From: Hippasteria phrygiana
Lineage: Eukaryota > Echinodermata > Asteroidea > Valvatida > Goniasteridae
Reading direction: 5' to 3'
NCBI GenBank assembly: GCA_037893225.1
Contig: JAZGUH010000198.1
Span: 372,001-436,000, forward strand
Length of the DNA: 64,000 bases
The position numbers were made by a program, and so were the translations under genes. The first letter of the stretch is position 1; every line of letters starts with the position of its first letter. Under the pieces are notes generated by a model. It searched no databases, was not told where the DNA came from, and saw only the letters and a list, made by a program, of their open reading frames with translations. Shown piece after piece: positions 30,605 through 44,520 of this stretch.

Positions 30605-32036
30605 AGAAAATATGAGACTGCTTTATTAAAGGTTAAAAACGATCTGTTAATGGCTATGAATAAGCAACATGTAACATTATTAGTTTTACTCGATTTGAGT
30701 TCAGCTTTTGACACTTTAAATCATCAAATTTTACTGAACACACTTCATTCTGAGTTTGGCATTGATGGGACTGCTCTTCTCTGGTTTAAATCTTATTTGG
30801 CTAACAGATCTCAACAGGTCTCCATTCATGGCAAATTATCTCAGAAATTTGACCTGGATGGGGGCGTACCCCAGGGTTCTTGTTTAGGTCCCTTATTGTT
30901 CATTTTGTATACTAGTAGTTTGTTTGAAATAATTGAAACTCAACTTCCATCTGTTCATTGCTATGCTGATGATATGCAACTTTATCTTTCGTTTTGCCCA
31001 AACGCTCCATCAAATCAGTCGTCGGCTCTTTCCGCAATGAAGGGTTGTATACATGTTGTGCGCAATTGGATGCTTGGTAATGGGTTGATGTTAAATGATA
31101 GTAAAACTGAATTTATTATTTTAGGTACTCGTCAACAATTGGCTAAGGTTAACATAGATGGTAATAATGTTGGAGTGTCCAGAGTCTCCCCTGTCCACAT
31201 AGTAAGGATCTTGGTGCCTGGTTTGATGCAAACATGACAATGGCTACTCACATTACAAAAACTTGTGCTACTGCTTTTTATTACTTACATAATATTAGGC
31301 GTATCAGGAAGTATTTATCTAGACAATGTACTGAAACATTAATTCATTCTTTCATTTCCAGCCGATTGGATTATTGTAATAGTCTCTTTTATAGTTTGCC
31401 TGATATTCAAATTAACCAGCTGCAACGTGTTCAAAATTCTTGCGCCAGATTGGTCTGTAATGCTTTAAAATATTACACCTTTGTTTTTTTATTTACATTA
31501 GCTTCCGGTGAGGTTTAGGATTGATTTTAAAATGTTGTTATTAACATATACAATTTTAAATGGTCTTGCTCCCTTGTACTTATGCCAACTTATTAAAAGA
31601 AAATCTTCATCTTGTTACAATCTTAGAAGTTCTAGGGACAACATGCTCCTTAGCTATCCGACATGTCAGACTAAAATCACGTTGGGTGATAGAGCATTTG
31701 AGTTTGCTGCACCTAAATTATGGAATGCTCTTCCATTGAATATCCGGAAATCTGCCAATTTGAATGTTTTTAAACAATCACTTAAAACACATCTTTTTAC
31801 CATTGCATTTTATTGATACTGTTGTGTGGTGTTTTATTGTAATTGTAATTGTTATTTACTTGCCCTTTTGTTTTAATAATTATTGTTGTTTTACACTTTA
31901 ATAGGCTTATATATGTAATTTCATTCTTAAACACTTATTTTTATTTGTATTCGTAAAATTTTAATGTCTTTGTAATGCGCATTTGAACATCTTTTTATGG
32001 AATTTGCGCAATATAAGTTGATATATTATTATTATT
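30605..32036 (+). mobile_element. 5'-truncated CR1/L2-type LINE (reverse transcriptase 3' half)
   Basis: A non-LTR retrotransposon copies itself through an RNA by target-primed reverse transcription. The frame opens at YETALLKVKND and runs through LLDLSSAFDTLNH (RT motif A), GGVPQGSCLGPLLFILYTSS (motif B) and CYADDMQLY (catalytic YADD), then two frameshifts (near 31195 and 31500), before a C-terminal region ending FKQSLKTHLFTIAFY and a stop at 31816. The 3' UTR ends GCGCAATATAAGTTGATATA and (ATT)n, a short microsatellite tail rather than poly-A, as in the CR1/L2 group. The endonuclease and ORF1 are missing. It is dead. Confidence 0.92.
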
Positions 32037-32039
32037 TAA

Positions 32040-32908
32040 AGCCCCAGTCCCACTAAGAGATACGACAACTTACGACCAGGCTGCGACTGGAAATCGCAGG
32101 CAATCTTAGAAATGTCGTGCCACAAGTCTGTGGTCGTGGGTAGTCTTGGATATTCGCACGACCGAAATCAGTTGCAGAGAGGTTTTTGATCTTGTTCAAA
32201 ATCCTGGCTGCGACTGAAGTAGTCGCTTAGCTTGTCGCAGCCTAGTCTTCATTTGACGTGCGAAGGGTCGTGCTTCATTGTCGTGGCTGATCGTAGCTTC
32301 TCCTGTCGTACGACAGTCGCACGACTTTCCACGACTACTGGCACGACTTGTCGTGCGATTAGACCCGATTGCACGACTAGTTGCACGACTAAGCAAGACT
32401 AGTCGTGCGACTTAACGACAAGACGTACGAATAGTCGTGAGTATTGTCCTGCATCGGTCGTGCCACTGCCCAAGACCGGTCAGCCGGGGTATTTTTAGGG
32501 GGCTCGTTCTGCTGTCATATCAGCATCCACCTCGGCTCCAGCTCGGCTCCAGCTCTGATCGTCGGCGACAACTGAAATCCATGCTCTGTGTGCCCTGTCA
32601 AGACCGGTCGCAGCCAGTCACTACCAGTGGCACGATCAGTAACAGACAGTCGGCACCTGTCGGACGATTTGTCATAGCCAGCCGTGCGACAGGACCTTAC
32701 CACTCGTACGTAGTCTTGAGTAGTCGTGCGACAGTCGTGCGATTAGTGGTGCTCATGATCAGTCGGCAACACGTCTTCTACAGGTCGCACGACTGGTCTT
32801 ACAATGTGACTGCTAGGTTCAAATCGCAGGAAATATCCACGACTACCCCTAGTCGCACGACTGAACTGGTCGCGGGAAATCGCAGGTCCTACTAGTGGGA
32901 TTGGGGCT
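32040..32908. mobile_element. 869-bp foldback element, TSD TAA, filled with GTCGTGCGAC-like words
   Basis: The ends AGCCCCAGTCCCACTA and TAGTGGGATTGGGGCT are inverted and flanked by TAA, which suits PIF/Harbinger-type insertion. The interior is a degenerate series of self-complementary GTCGTGCGAC and TCGCACGACT words in both orientations. The element inserted at the tail of the LINE. Confidence 0.78.
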
Positions 32909-33044
32909 TAATGCACGGGCTAAGGTATGTTGGGGGAAACTGCAGTCGACTCCGAGACGAGTGTAGGGGAAAATGGGCTAAGTTAAACTAGGGCAAAGGG
33001 TAATATGCACTTGCAACCTGGCAATGAGAGCTGTAAACAGTGTA

Positions 33045-33165
33045 GATAGCTGCATGTGTTATGCTCGCTTGCCCTTGCATTGAACTATAGGTAGGAAAAT
33101 GGTACTGGGGGAAAGGGTTACTCAAAAAGTGTTGAATGCGGGAACGCAACAGTACTTTAACTTGT
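33045..33165. repeat. Dispersed repeat, also at 59243-59345
   Basis: GTGTAGAT.GCTGCATG, GGGGAAAGGGTTACTCAAAA and ACGCAACAGTAC are shared in order with the later copy. It is unclassified. Confidence 0.75.
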
Positions 33166-33346
33166 TTTTGGCTACTTCCTCTCATTGCTTTTGTACCCGT
33201 TTCCAATCGAGGACAGTCCTCAATTGCAGGACACCATTGTTTTGTTACATCATTATTTTGTTCCCTGTCCTCAATTTACACCACATACAGGTACAGTGTT
33301 TATGGTGGGTATCGAGGGGTTTCTCGTTGTTCCTATACTGATTGTT

Positions 33347-33509
33347 AGCTGCTCCGGCGCGAAGCGCTGCGGAGCAGCTATTGTTTTCGTTAAGATTTTT
33401 TATTTTTGGCTGTTTCGAAAGTTTTTCGAAACAGCCCTTGTTTTCGTTAAGATTATTTTTTTTTTTTTTTGGCTGTTTCGGAAACTTTTCCGAAACAGCC
33501 CTTGTTTTC

Positions 33510-33558
<49 letters not shown>

Positions 33559-33667
33559 CTTTTTCAGACTTTTTCCCATAGCATTTGTACACGTTTTCTT
33601 TCTTACCGGCACTTTGGCTACTTTTATGTTACCGATTGACTTCAAACTTGGCAGACACTTAGACTAG
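33347..33667. repeat. Leader of satellite block 1: three hairpins and poly-T
   Basis: Hairpins: 33347-33379 (AGCTGCTCCG/CGGAGCAGCT), 33408-33436 (GGCTGTTTCGAAA/TTTCGAAACAGCC) and 33471-33500 (GGCTGTTTCGGAAA/TTTCCGAAACAGCC). A T tract of nearly 50 (33511-33558) follows, then the common leader GCCCATAGCATTTGTACACG. A similar hairpin (GGCTGTTTTGGAAA) opens block 4 near 43010. Confidence 0.9.
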
Positions 33668-35980
33668 CTGCTCAGAATGTATGCCGAACATTTACGTCAT
33701 GATGACGTCATCACGTGATTTTTTATGAATTTTTGAATTTTGAAAATCGTAACATTCATTAAATTATATCTAGCGAACAAAACAAGATATTTTCAAAATT
33801 CTTTTTCTTATAGCTTTGGTATGTCTCAAAGATATGCCCTAAAAAGCGAAAACTGTGTGACGTCATGATGACGTCATCAAAAATGCTTTTTTTTTTTAAC
33901 GCATGTAAGGGTCAATCTGATTACAAAAATGTATATATTGAATTTTGCTGTACCCAATTCCAAAATTTCATGATCGTGGCTCACTCAAGTAAGAAATGAC
34001 AGCCATTTCAAAATTTAGACCAAATTCAATATAACACAAAGGAATTCTGGGACGGGCTGATAACCATGGCTATTATGAGCTTGCTGTTTATAAAAGGGGT
34101 TGATTTCTAGTCTTTTTTCAAGTCGCTGAATTTTTGAAGTATTAAAATCGTAACATTCTTTTCAATATATCTAGCGAACAAAACAAGATATTTTCAAAAT
34201 TCTTTTTGTTATAGCTTTGGTATGTCTCAAAGATATGCCCTAAAAGGCGAAAATTGTGTGACGTCATGATGACGTCATCAAAAATATGTTTTTTTGTTAA
34301 CGCATGTAAGGGTCAATCCGATTACAAAAATGTATACATTGTATTTTTCTGTACCCAATTCCAAAATTTCATGATCGTGGCTCACTCAAGTAAGAAATGA
34401 CAGCCATTTCAAAATTTAGACCAAATTCAATATAACACAAAGGAATTCTGGGACGGGCTGATAACCATGGCTATTATGAGCTTGCTGTTTATAAAAGGGG
34501 TTGATTTCTAGTCTTTTTTCAAGTCGCTGAATTTTTGAAGTTTTAAAATCGTAACATTCTTTTCAATATATCTAGCGAACAAAACAAGATATTTTCAAAA
34601 TTATTTTTGTTACAGCTTTGGTATGTTTCAAAGATATGCCCTAAATGGCGAAAATTGTGTGACGTCATGATGACGTCATCAACAATATTTTTTTTTTTAA
34701 ACGCATGTAAGGGTCAATCCGATTACAAAAATGTATACATTGTATTTTTCTGTACCCAATTCCAAAATTTCATGATCGTGGCTCACTCAAGTAAGAAATG
34801 ACAGCCATTTCAAAATTTTGACCAAATTCAATATAACACAAAGGAATTCTGGGACGGGCTGATAACCATGGCTATTATGAGCTTGCTGTTTATAAAAGGG
34901 GTTGATTTCTAGTCTTTTTTCAAGTCGCTGAATTTTTGAAGTTTTAAAATCGTAACATTCTTTTCAATATATCTAGCGAACAAAACAAGATATTTTCAAA
35001 ATTCTTTTTGTTACAGCTTTGGTATGTCTCAAAGATATGCCCTAAAAAGCGAAAATTGTGTGACGTCATGATGACGTCATCAACAATATTTTTTTTTTTA
35101 AACGCATGTAAGGGTCAATCTGATTACAAAAATGTATACATTGTATTTTTCTGTACCCAATTCCAAAATTTCATGATCGTGGCTCACTCAAGTAAGAAAT
35201 AACAGCCATTTCAAAATTTAGACCAAATTCAATATAACACAAAGGAATTCTGGGACGGGCTGATAACCATGGCTATTATGAGCTTGCTGTTTATAAAAGG
35301 GGTTGATTTCTAGTCTTTTTTCAAGTCGCTGAATTTTTGAAGTATTAAAATCGTAACATTCTTTTCAATATATCTAGCGAACAAAACAAGATATTTTCAA
35401 AATTATTTTTGTTATAGCTTTGGTATGTCTCAAAGATATGCCCTAAAAAGCGAAAATTGTGTGACGTCATGATGACGTCATCAAAAATATGTTTTTTTTT
35501 AAACGCATGTAAGGGTCAATCCGATTACAAAAATGTATACATTGAATTTTCGTGTACCCATTTCCAAAATTTCATGATCGTAGCTCACTCAAGTAAGAAA
35601 TGACAGCCATTTCAAAATTTAGACCAAATTCAATATAACACAAAGGAATTCTGGGACGGGCAGATAACCATGGCTATTATGTGCTTGATGTTTATAAAAG
35701 GGGTTGATTTCTAGTCTTTTTTCAAGTCGCTGAATCTTTAATTTTTTTAAATCGTAACATTCTTTTCAATATATCTAGCGAACAAAACAAGATATTTTCA
35801 AAATTCTTTTTGTTATAGCTTTGGTATGTCTCAAAGATATGCCCTAAAAAGCGAAAATTGTGTGACGTCATGATGACGTCATAAAAAAATTCTTTTTTCA
35901 AGTTGATAGAATATTGCCCATAGCATTTGTAAACGTTCTTTCTTACCGGCCACATTGGCTACTTTTAAACTTGGCAGACA
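33668..35980. repeat. 401-bp satellite array, six units
   Basis: The CRE pair recurs at 33860, 34261, 34662, 35063, 35464 and 35865, an exact 401-bp period. Each full unit also has GGAATTCTGGGACGGGCTGA, TTTATAAAAGGGGTTG (TATA-like) and AACAAAACAAGATATTTTCA. Confidence 0.95.
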
Positions 35981-37502
35981 CTTACCCCAACTGCTCACAA
36001 TGTGTGCCGAACTTTTACGTCATGATGACGTCATCACGTGTCACGTGACGTCATCTTAAAGGGGCATTTTTCGAAGCCATATATCTACAAAAGTACAAGT
36101 CCGATTCAGTTGGAACGTAATATCTAGGTATGCCACCTGGTGTTATAGATGAAAATTGACATGACGTGATGATCAAGTCATAACATGTCACGTGGTGTCA
36201 TCTTAAAGGGGCACTCGCTAGATTATTGCCTATAGCATTTGTACACGTTTTCTTTCTTACCGGCACTTTGGGTACTTTGAGACTTGGCAGACACTTAGAC
36301 TAACTGCTCACAATGTGTGCCGAACTTTTACCTCATGGTGACGTCATGACATGCCACGTGACGTCATCTTAAAGGGGCAGTTTTTGAAGCCATATATCTA
36401 CAAAAGTACAAGTTCGATTAAGTTGAAAAGTAATATCTACGTAGCCCAGTAGGTTTATAGCTGAAAATTGACATGACATTATCATGATTGATGTCATCAC
36501 ATGTCACGTGACGTCATCTTAAAGGGGCAGTTTTTGAAGCCATATGTCTACAAAAGTACAAGTTCGATTAAGTTGAAAAGTAATATCTAGGTAGCCCAGT
36601 AGGTTTATAGCTGAAAATTGACATGACATTATCATGATTGATGTCATCACATGTCACGTGACGTCATCTTAAAGGGGCAGTTTTTGAAGCCATATATAAA
36701 CAAAATTACAAGTTTGATTAAGTTGAAAAGTAATATCTAGGTAGCCCAGTAGGTTTATAGCTGAAAATTGACATGACATTATCATGATGTCATCACATGT
36801 CACGTGACGTCATCTTAAAGGGGCAGTTTTTGAAGCCATATATCTACAAAAGTAGAAGCTCGATTAAGTTTAAATGTAATATCTAAGTAGGCCAGCAGGT
36901 TTATTGACGAAAATTGACATGACGTTATAATGACATCAGTTGTCACGTGACCACTCATCTTAAAGGGGCAGGTGCATTTTTCAAATCCATATATCTACAA
37001 AAGTACAAGTCTGATTGAGTTGAAATGTTATATCATTGTAGGCCAGCAGGTTTATAAATTTAAATTGACAGACATTATTATGACGTCATCACATGTCACG
37101 TGACCCCCATCTTAAAGCTGCAGGTGCATTTATTTGAATCCATATATCTACAGAAATGCAAGTGCAAATAAGCTAAAATGTGCTATCTAGTTATTATTTT
37201 TTGGGGTTTGCTATAATGTTTAAGTATTTGGACCTTTCAGCCATATCTCATCAACGGAACAAATTAATTTCGAAATTCTTTTTACAATAGCTTTGTTAGG
37301 TCATAGATACATACATATAAATGTGAAAAATGCGACACGTCATGATGACGTCATAAAAAAATGTGCTTTTTTGAAACACGTATAAGGGTAGGTACCATCG
37401 TCATGAAAATTGGTGGATACGTAGGTATTGTTACTAGCATGCAAAAGCCAGAGTGACTTCATTGGTTGATTTTCTGTTAATTTATAAATTTATAAAATTC
37501 AC
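35981..37502. repeat. About 145-bp satellite array, block 1
   Basis: Units carry TCACGTGACGTCATCTTAAA, GAAGCCATATATCTACAAAA and TAATATCTAGGTAGCCCAGT. Spacing varies from about 140 to 170 bp and divergence grows toward the right. Confidence 0.9.
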
Positions 37503-37564
37503 AATCAAACTACCACAAAAAAACCGAAACAGCCCTGTGTTTGTCCACAAACACTATTGGCTCT

Positions 37565-37603
<39 letters not shown>

Positions 37604-40189
37604 CCCCAGACTTTTTGCCCATAGCATTTGTACACGTTTTCTTTCTGCCAGGCACTTTGGCTAATTTTATGCAGCCGATTGCCTTTAAACTTAACAGACA
37701 CTTAGACCAACTGCTCAGGATGCATGCCGAACTTTTACGTCATGATGACGTCATCACGTGATTTTTTATGAATTTTTGAATTTTGAAAATCGTAACATTC
37801 ATTAAATTATATCTAGCGAACAAAACAAGATATTTTCAAAATTCTTTTTCTTATAGCTTTGGTATGTCTCAAAGATATGCCCTAAATTGCGAAAATTGTG
37901 TGACGTCATGATGACGTCATCAAAAATATGTGTTTTTTTTAACGCATGTAAGGTTCAATCCGATTACAAAAATGTATAAATTGAATTTTCCTGTACCCAA
38001 TTCCAAAATTTCATGATCGTGGCTCACTCAAGTAAGAAATAACAGCCATTTCAAAATTTAGACCAAATTCAATATAACACAAAGGAATTCTGGGAAGGAC
38101 AGATAACCATGGCTATTATGTGCTTGCTGCTTATAAAAGGGGTTGATTTGTAGTCTTTTTTCAAGTCGCTGAATTTTTGAAGTTATAAAATCGTAACATT
38201 CTTTTCACTATATCTAGCGAACAAAACAAGATATTTTAAAAATTATTTTTGTTACAGCTTTGGTATGTCTCAAAGATATGCCCTAAAAAGCGAAAATTGT
38301 GTGACGTCATGATGACGTCATCAACAAATCTTTTTTTTTTTAAACGCATGTAAGGGTCAATCCGATTAGAAAAATGTATATATTGAATTTTCCTGTACCT
38401 AATTCCAAAATTTCATGATCGTGGCTCACTCAAGTATGAAATAGGAGCCATTTCAAAATTTAGACCAAATTCAATATTACACAAAGGAATTCTGGGAAGG
38501 GCTGATAACCATGGCTTAAATGTGCATGCTGTTTATAAAAAGGGTTGATTTGTAGTCTTTTTTCAAGTCGCTGAATTTTTTAAGTTTTAGAATCGTAACA
38601 TTCTTTTCAATATATCTAGCGAACAAAACAAGATATTTTCAAAATTCTTTTTGTTATAGCTTTGGTATGTCTCAAAGATATGCCCTAAAAAGCGAAAATT
38701 GTGTGACGTCATGATGACGTCATAAAACAAATTTTGTTTTAAGTCGCTAGAATATTGCACATAGCATTTGTAAACGTTTTCTTTCTTACCGCCCACTTTG
38801 GCTACTTTTAAACTTGGCAGACACTTACACCAACTGCTCACAATGTGTGCCGAACTTTTACGTCATGATGACGTCATCACATGTCACGTGACGTCATCTT
38901 AAAGGGGCATTTTTTTGAAGCCATATATCTACAAAAGTACAAGTCCGATTAAGTTGAAACGTAATATCTAGGTATGCCAACGGGTGTTATAGATGAACAT
39001 TGACATGATGTTATGATGACGTCATCACATGTCACGTGACGTCATCTTAAAGGGGCATTTTTCGAAGCCATATATCTACAAAAGTACAAGTCCGATTAAG
39101 TTGGAACGTAATATCTAGGTATGCCACCGGGTGTTATAGATAAACATGGACATAACGTTATGATCAAGTCATAACATGTCACGTGGTGTCATCTTAAAGG
39201 GGCACTTGCTAGATTATTGCCCATAGCATTTTTAAACGTTTACTTTCTTACCGGCCACTTTGGCTACTTTTAAACTTGGTAGACACTTACCCCAACTGCT
39301 CACAATGTGTGCCAAACTTTTACGTCATGATGATGTCATCACATGTCACGTGACGTCATATTAAATGGGCATTTTTTCAAAGCTATATATCTACAAAAGT
39401 ACAAGTCCGATTAAGTTGAAAAGTAATATCCAGGTAGCCTAGTAGGTTTATAGATGAAAATTGACATTACGTTATGATGACATCATCACATGTTACGTGA
39501 CGTCATCTTAAAGGGGCAGTTTTTGAATCCATATATATTAAGAAGTACATGTCTGATTAAGTTGAAAAGTAATATCTAGGTTGCCCAATAGGTTTATAGA
39601 TGAAAATTTACATGACATTATTATGATGTCATCACATGTTACATGACGTCATCTTAAAGGTGCAGTTTTTGAAGCCATATATAAACAAAAGTACAAGTCC
39701 GATTAAGTTCAAAAGTAATATCTAGGTAGCCCAGTAGGTATTTTAAATTAAAAAAATTATGATGTCATGATTACGTCATCACTTGTTTCGTGTCATTATC
39801 TTAAAGAGGCATTTTTCGAAGCCATATATCTACAAAAGTACAGCTCCGATTTATTTGAAATGTAATATATAGTCGGGTAGGCAAGCAGGTTTATAGATGA
39901 AAATTGACATGACGTTATGATGACGTCATCACATGTCCCGTGACGTTATCTTAAAGGGGCAGTTTTTGAAGCCATACATTGTATATCTACAAAAGTACAA
40001 GTTTGATTATTTTAAATGTAATATCTAGGTAGGTCAGCAAGTTTACAGATGAAAATTTACATTACGTTATTTTGACGTCATCACAAGTGACTATTACAAA
40101 CAACTTTAATCATTTTCAAAGTCTAACAAAGAAAACTGGCAGGAGCGCGATTGTTTGACGAACTTTAATTATTGTATTCACATTTCACA
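37503..40189. repeat. Satellite block 2
   Basis: Starts with CGAAACAGCCCTGTGTTTGT and the hairpin GTGTTTGT/ACAAACAC, a T tract (37568-37602) and the leader; then three 401-bp units (CREs near 37903, 38304, 38706), then units of about 145 bp to about 40090. Confidence 0.9.
40115..40152 (-). mobile_element. SINE fragment in the satellite
   Basis: CATTTTCAAAGTCTAACAAA followed by GAAAACTGGCAGGAGCGCGA is the antisense tail and 3' tRNA edge of the SINE family seen at 9.4 and 24.2 kb. It lies at the boundary between satellite blocks 2 and 3. Confidence 0.75.
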
Positions 40190-40251
40190 TCCAAACTAAA
40201 AAAAATAAAAAGCGAAACAGCCCTGTGTTTGTCCACAAACACCGTCCGTCT

Positions 40252-40291
<40 letters not shown>

Positions 40292-42949
40292 CTTTTTCAG
40301 ACTTTTGCCCATAGCGTTTGTACACGATTTCTTTCTGCCAGGGACTTTGGCTACTTTTATGCAGCCGATTGCCTTTAAACTTAACAGACACTTAGACCAA
40401 CTACTCAGGATGCATGCCGAACTTTTACGTCATGATGACGTCATCACGTGATTTTTTATGAATTTTTGAATTTTGAAAATCGTAACATTCATTAAATTAT
40501 ATCTAGCGAACAAAACAAGATATTTTCAAAATTCTTTTTCTTATAGCTTTGGTATGTCTCAAAGATATGCCCTAAATTGCGAAAATTGTGTGACGTCATG
40601 ATGACGTCATCAAAAATATGTTGTTTTTTTAACGCATGTAAGGGTCAATCCGATTACAAAAATGTATACATTGTATTTTTCTGTACCCAATTCCAAAATT
40701 TCATGATCGTGGCTCACTCAAGTAAGAAATGACAGCCATTTCAAAATTTAGACCAAATTCAATATAACACAAAGGAATTCTGGGACGGACTGATAACCAT
40801 GGCTATTATGAGCTTGCTGTTTATAAAAGGGGTTGATTTCTAGTCTTTTTTCAAGTCGCTGAATTTTTGAAGTTTTAAAATCGTAACATTCTTTTCAATA
40901 TATCTAGCGAACAAAACAAGATATTTTCAAAATTATTTTTGTTACAGCTTTGATATGTCTCAAAGATATGCCCTAAATGGCGAAAATTGTGTGACGTCAT
41001 GATGACGTCATCAACAATATATTTTTTTTTAAACGCATGTAAGGGTCAATCTGATTACAAAAATGTATACATTGAATTTTCCTGTACCTAATTCCAAAAT
41101 TTCGTGATCGTGGCTCACTCAAGTAAGAAATAGGAGCCATTTCAAAATGTAGACCAAATTCAATATAACACAAAGGAATTCTGGGAAGGGCTGATAACCA
41201 TGGCTTAAATGTGCATGCTGTTTATAAAAAGGGTTGATTTGTAGTCTTTTTTCAAGTCGCTGAATTCTTGAAGTTTTATAATCGTAACATTCTTTTCACT
41301 ATATCTAGCGAACAAAACAAGATATTTTCAAAATTATTTTTGTTATAGCTTTGGTATGTCTCAAAGATATGCCCTAAAAAGCGAAAATTGTGTGACGTCA
41401 TGATGACGTCATAAAAAAATTCTTTTTTCAAGTCGATAGAATATTGCCCATAGCATTTGTAAACGTTTACTTTCTTACCGGCCACATTGGCTACTTTTAA
41501 ACTTGGCAGACACTTACCCCAACTGCTCACAATGTGTGCCGAACTTTTACGTCCTGATGACGTCATCACATGTCACGTGACGTCATCTTAAAGGGGCATT
41601 TTTCGAAGCCATATATCTACAAAAGTACAAGTCCGATTCAGTTGGAACGTAAGGTATGCCACCTGGTGTTATAGATGAAAATTGACATGACGTTATGATC
41701 AAGTCATAACATGTCACGTGGTGTCATCTTAAAGGGGCACTCGCTAGATTATTGCCTATAGCATTTGTACACGTTTTCTTTCTTACCGGCACTTTGGGTA
41801 CTTTTAAACTTGGCAGACACTTAGACTAACTGCTCACAATGTGTGCCGAACTTTTACCTCTTGATGACGTCATGACATGCCACGTGACGTCATCTTAAAG
41901 GGGCAATTTTTGAAGCCATATATCTACAAAAGTACAAATTCGATTAAGTTGAAAAGTAATATCTAGGTAGCCCAGTAGGTTTATAGCTGAAAATTGACAT
42001 GACATTATCATAATTGATGTCATCACATGTCACGTGACGTCATCTTAAAGGGGCAGTTTTTGAAGCCATATGTCTACAAAAGCACAAGTCCGATTAAGTT
42101 CAAAAGTAATATCTAGGTAGCCCAGTAGGTTTATAGATAAAAATTGAATTGACGTTATGATGACGTCATCACATGTCACGTGACGTCATCTTAAAGGGGC
42201 AGTTTTTGAAGCCATATATAAACAAAATTACAAGTTTGATTAAGTTGAAAAGCAATATCTAGGTAGCCCAGTAGGTTTATAGCTGAAAATTGACATGACA
42301 TTATCATGATGTCATCACATGTCACGTGACGTCATCTTAAAGGGGCAGTTTTTGAAGCCATATCTACAAAAGTACAAGCTCGATTAAGTTGAAAAGTAAT
42401 ATCTAAGTAGGCCAGCAGGTTTATAGATGAAAATTGACATGACGTTATGATGACTTCATCACATGTCACCTGACGTCATCTTAAAGGGGCAGTTTTTGAA
42501 GCCACATATAAACAAAAGTACAAGTTCGATTAAGTTGAAATGTAATATCCAGGCAGATCTGCAGGTTCATAGATGAAAATTGACATGACATTATCATGAC
42601 TTCATCACATGTCACGTGACGTCATCTTAAAGGGGCAGTTTTTGAAGCCATCTATCTACAAAAGTACAAGTTCGATTAAGTTGAAACGTGGTATCTAACA
42701 TGAATTTTAAACAATTTTTGATAATTCTTGTAATATATTTTTAGGTCATACACACTTAAATATAAATGTGAAAAATGTGTGACGTCTGATGACGTAATCA
42801 TGGTCATCAACTCCTTGTATGCTCACATTTCCAAAACGATTATGAATAAGCCTACATGATTGCATGACCTGTCGTAGACGACCATGAATGTAAAACGAGA
42901 TTTTTTGATCTACCATTGAAATCTCAAAAATTAAGAATCAAACTACCAA
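40190..42949. repeat. Satellite block 3
   Basis: Same order as block 2: joining piece (about 40210), T tract, leader, three 401-bp units (CREs near 40598, 40999, 41400), then units of about 145 bp. Confidence 0.9.
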
Positions 42950-44520
42950 AAACCCCCCAAACGAAACAGCCCTGTGTTTGTCCACAAACACCAAAGCTCT
43001 AGTTTTTTTGGCTGTTTTGGAAACTTTTCCAAAACAGCCCTTGTTTTCGTTAAGATTTTTTTTTTTTTCTTTTTTTTTTTTTCTTTTTTTTTTTTTTTTT
43101 GTGCTTCTTTTTCAGTCAAATGCCCATAGCATTTGTACACGTTTTCTTTCTTACTGGCACTTTGGCTACTTTTATGCTGCCGATTGGCTTTAAACTTGGC
43201 AGACACTTAGACTAACTGCTCAGAATGTATGCCGCACATTTACGTCATGATGACGTCATCACGTGATTTTTTATGAATTTTTGAAATTTCAAAATCGTAA
43301 AATTCTTTTCAATATATCTAGCGAACAAAACAAGATATTTTCAAAATTCTTTTTGTTACAGCTTTGGTAGGTCTCAAAGATATGCCCTAAAAAAGAAAAA
43401 AATGTGTGACGTCATGATGACATCATCAAAAATGTGCTTTTTTAAAACACATATAAGAATAGGTCCTATCGTCATGAAAATTGGTGGGTAGGTAGATACT
43501 GGCACTAGGATGCAAAATCCAAAGTGACGTCATGATGACGTCATCACGTGATTTGTTATGAATTTTTGACATTTTGAAAATCGTAACATTCTTTTAAATA
43601 TATCTGGCAAACAAAACAAGATATTTTCAAAATTCTTTTTGTTATAGCTTTGGTAGGTCTCAAAGATATGCCCTAAAAAGGAAAAAAAATTGTGACGTCA
43701 TGATGACATCATCAAAAATGTGCTTTTTTAAAACACATATAAGGAAAGGTCCGATCGTCATGCAAATTGGTGGGTAGGTAGATACTGGTACTAGGATGCA
43801 AAATCCAAAGTGACGTCATGATGACGTCATCACGTGATTTGTTATGAATTTTTGAAATTTTGAAATCGTAACATTCTTTTAAATATATCTCGCAAACAAA
43901 ACAAGAGATTTTCAAAATTCTTTTTGATACAGCTTTTGGTATGTCTCAAAGATATGCCCTAAAAGGCGAAAATTGTGTGACGTCATAATGACGTCATCAA
44001 TTTTTTTTTTTAACGCATGTAAGGGTCGGTCCAATTAAAAATGTATACATTTAATTTTTCTCTACCTAATTCAACAATTTCGTGATCGTGGCTCATTCAA
44101 GTATTAAGAAATAACAGGCATCTAAAAAATTGTGACCAAATTCAATATAACACAAAGGAATTCTGGGAAGGACAGAAACCATGGCTTTCATGTGGCATGC
44201 TGTCTATAAAGAGTTGATCTCTAGTCTTTTTTTCAAGTCGTAGGCAGATACTTACACCAACTGCTCAGAATGTGCACCGAACTTTTAGGTCATGATGACG
44301 TCATCACATGTCACGTGACGTCATCTTAAAGGGGCATTTTTGGAAACCATATATCTACAAAAGTACAAGTCACATTAAGTTAAAACGTGGTATTTAGTTA
44401 TGCCAGCATGTGTTAGATAAAAATGTATGTGACGTCATGGTGACGTCATGATGACGTCATCGGCAAATTTTCTATGATTTTTTTCATTTTTGAAATTTCA
44501 TTTAAATCACATAATTTTAC
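42950..44520. repeat. Satellite block 4, shortened units
   Basis: Joining piece, hairpin GGCTGTTTTGGAAA/TTTCCAAAACAGCC, T/C tract and leader. The CRE units are then spaced about 285 bp rather than 401, with a variant word AAAATTGGTGGGTAGGTAGA. Confidence 0.88.

Noticed and set aside
30650..31816. Domesticated reverse transcriptase gene
   Set aside because: Two frameshifts, a missing 5' half and a LINE-type 3' tail show a dead truncated LINE.
33185..33667. 160-residue + ORF and Lys-rich minus ORFs
   Set aside because: The frame is carried by poly-T and satellite leader sequence; no coding signature.
34607..41569. Recurring 64-97-residue ORFs in the satellite (for example MLQLWYVSKICPK)
   Set aside because: The same peptide repeats every 401 bp with frame breaks between units; there is no sign of selection on protein.
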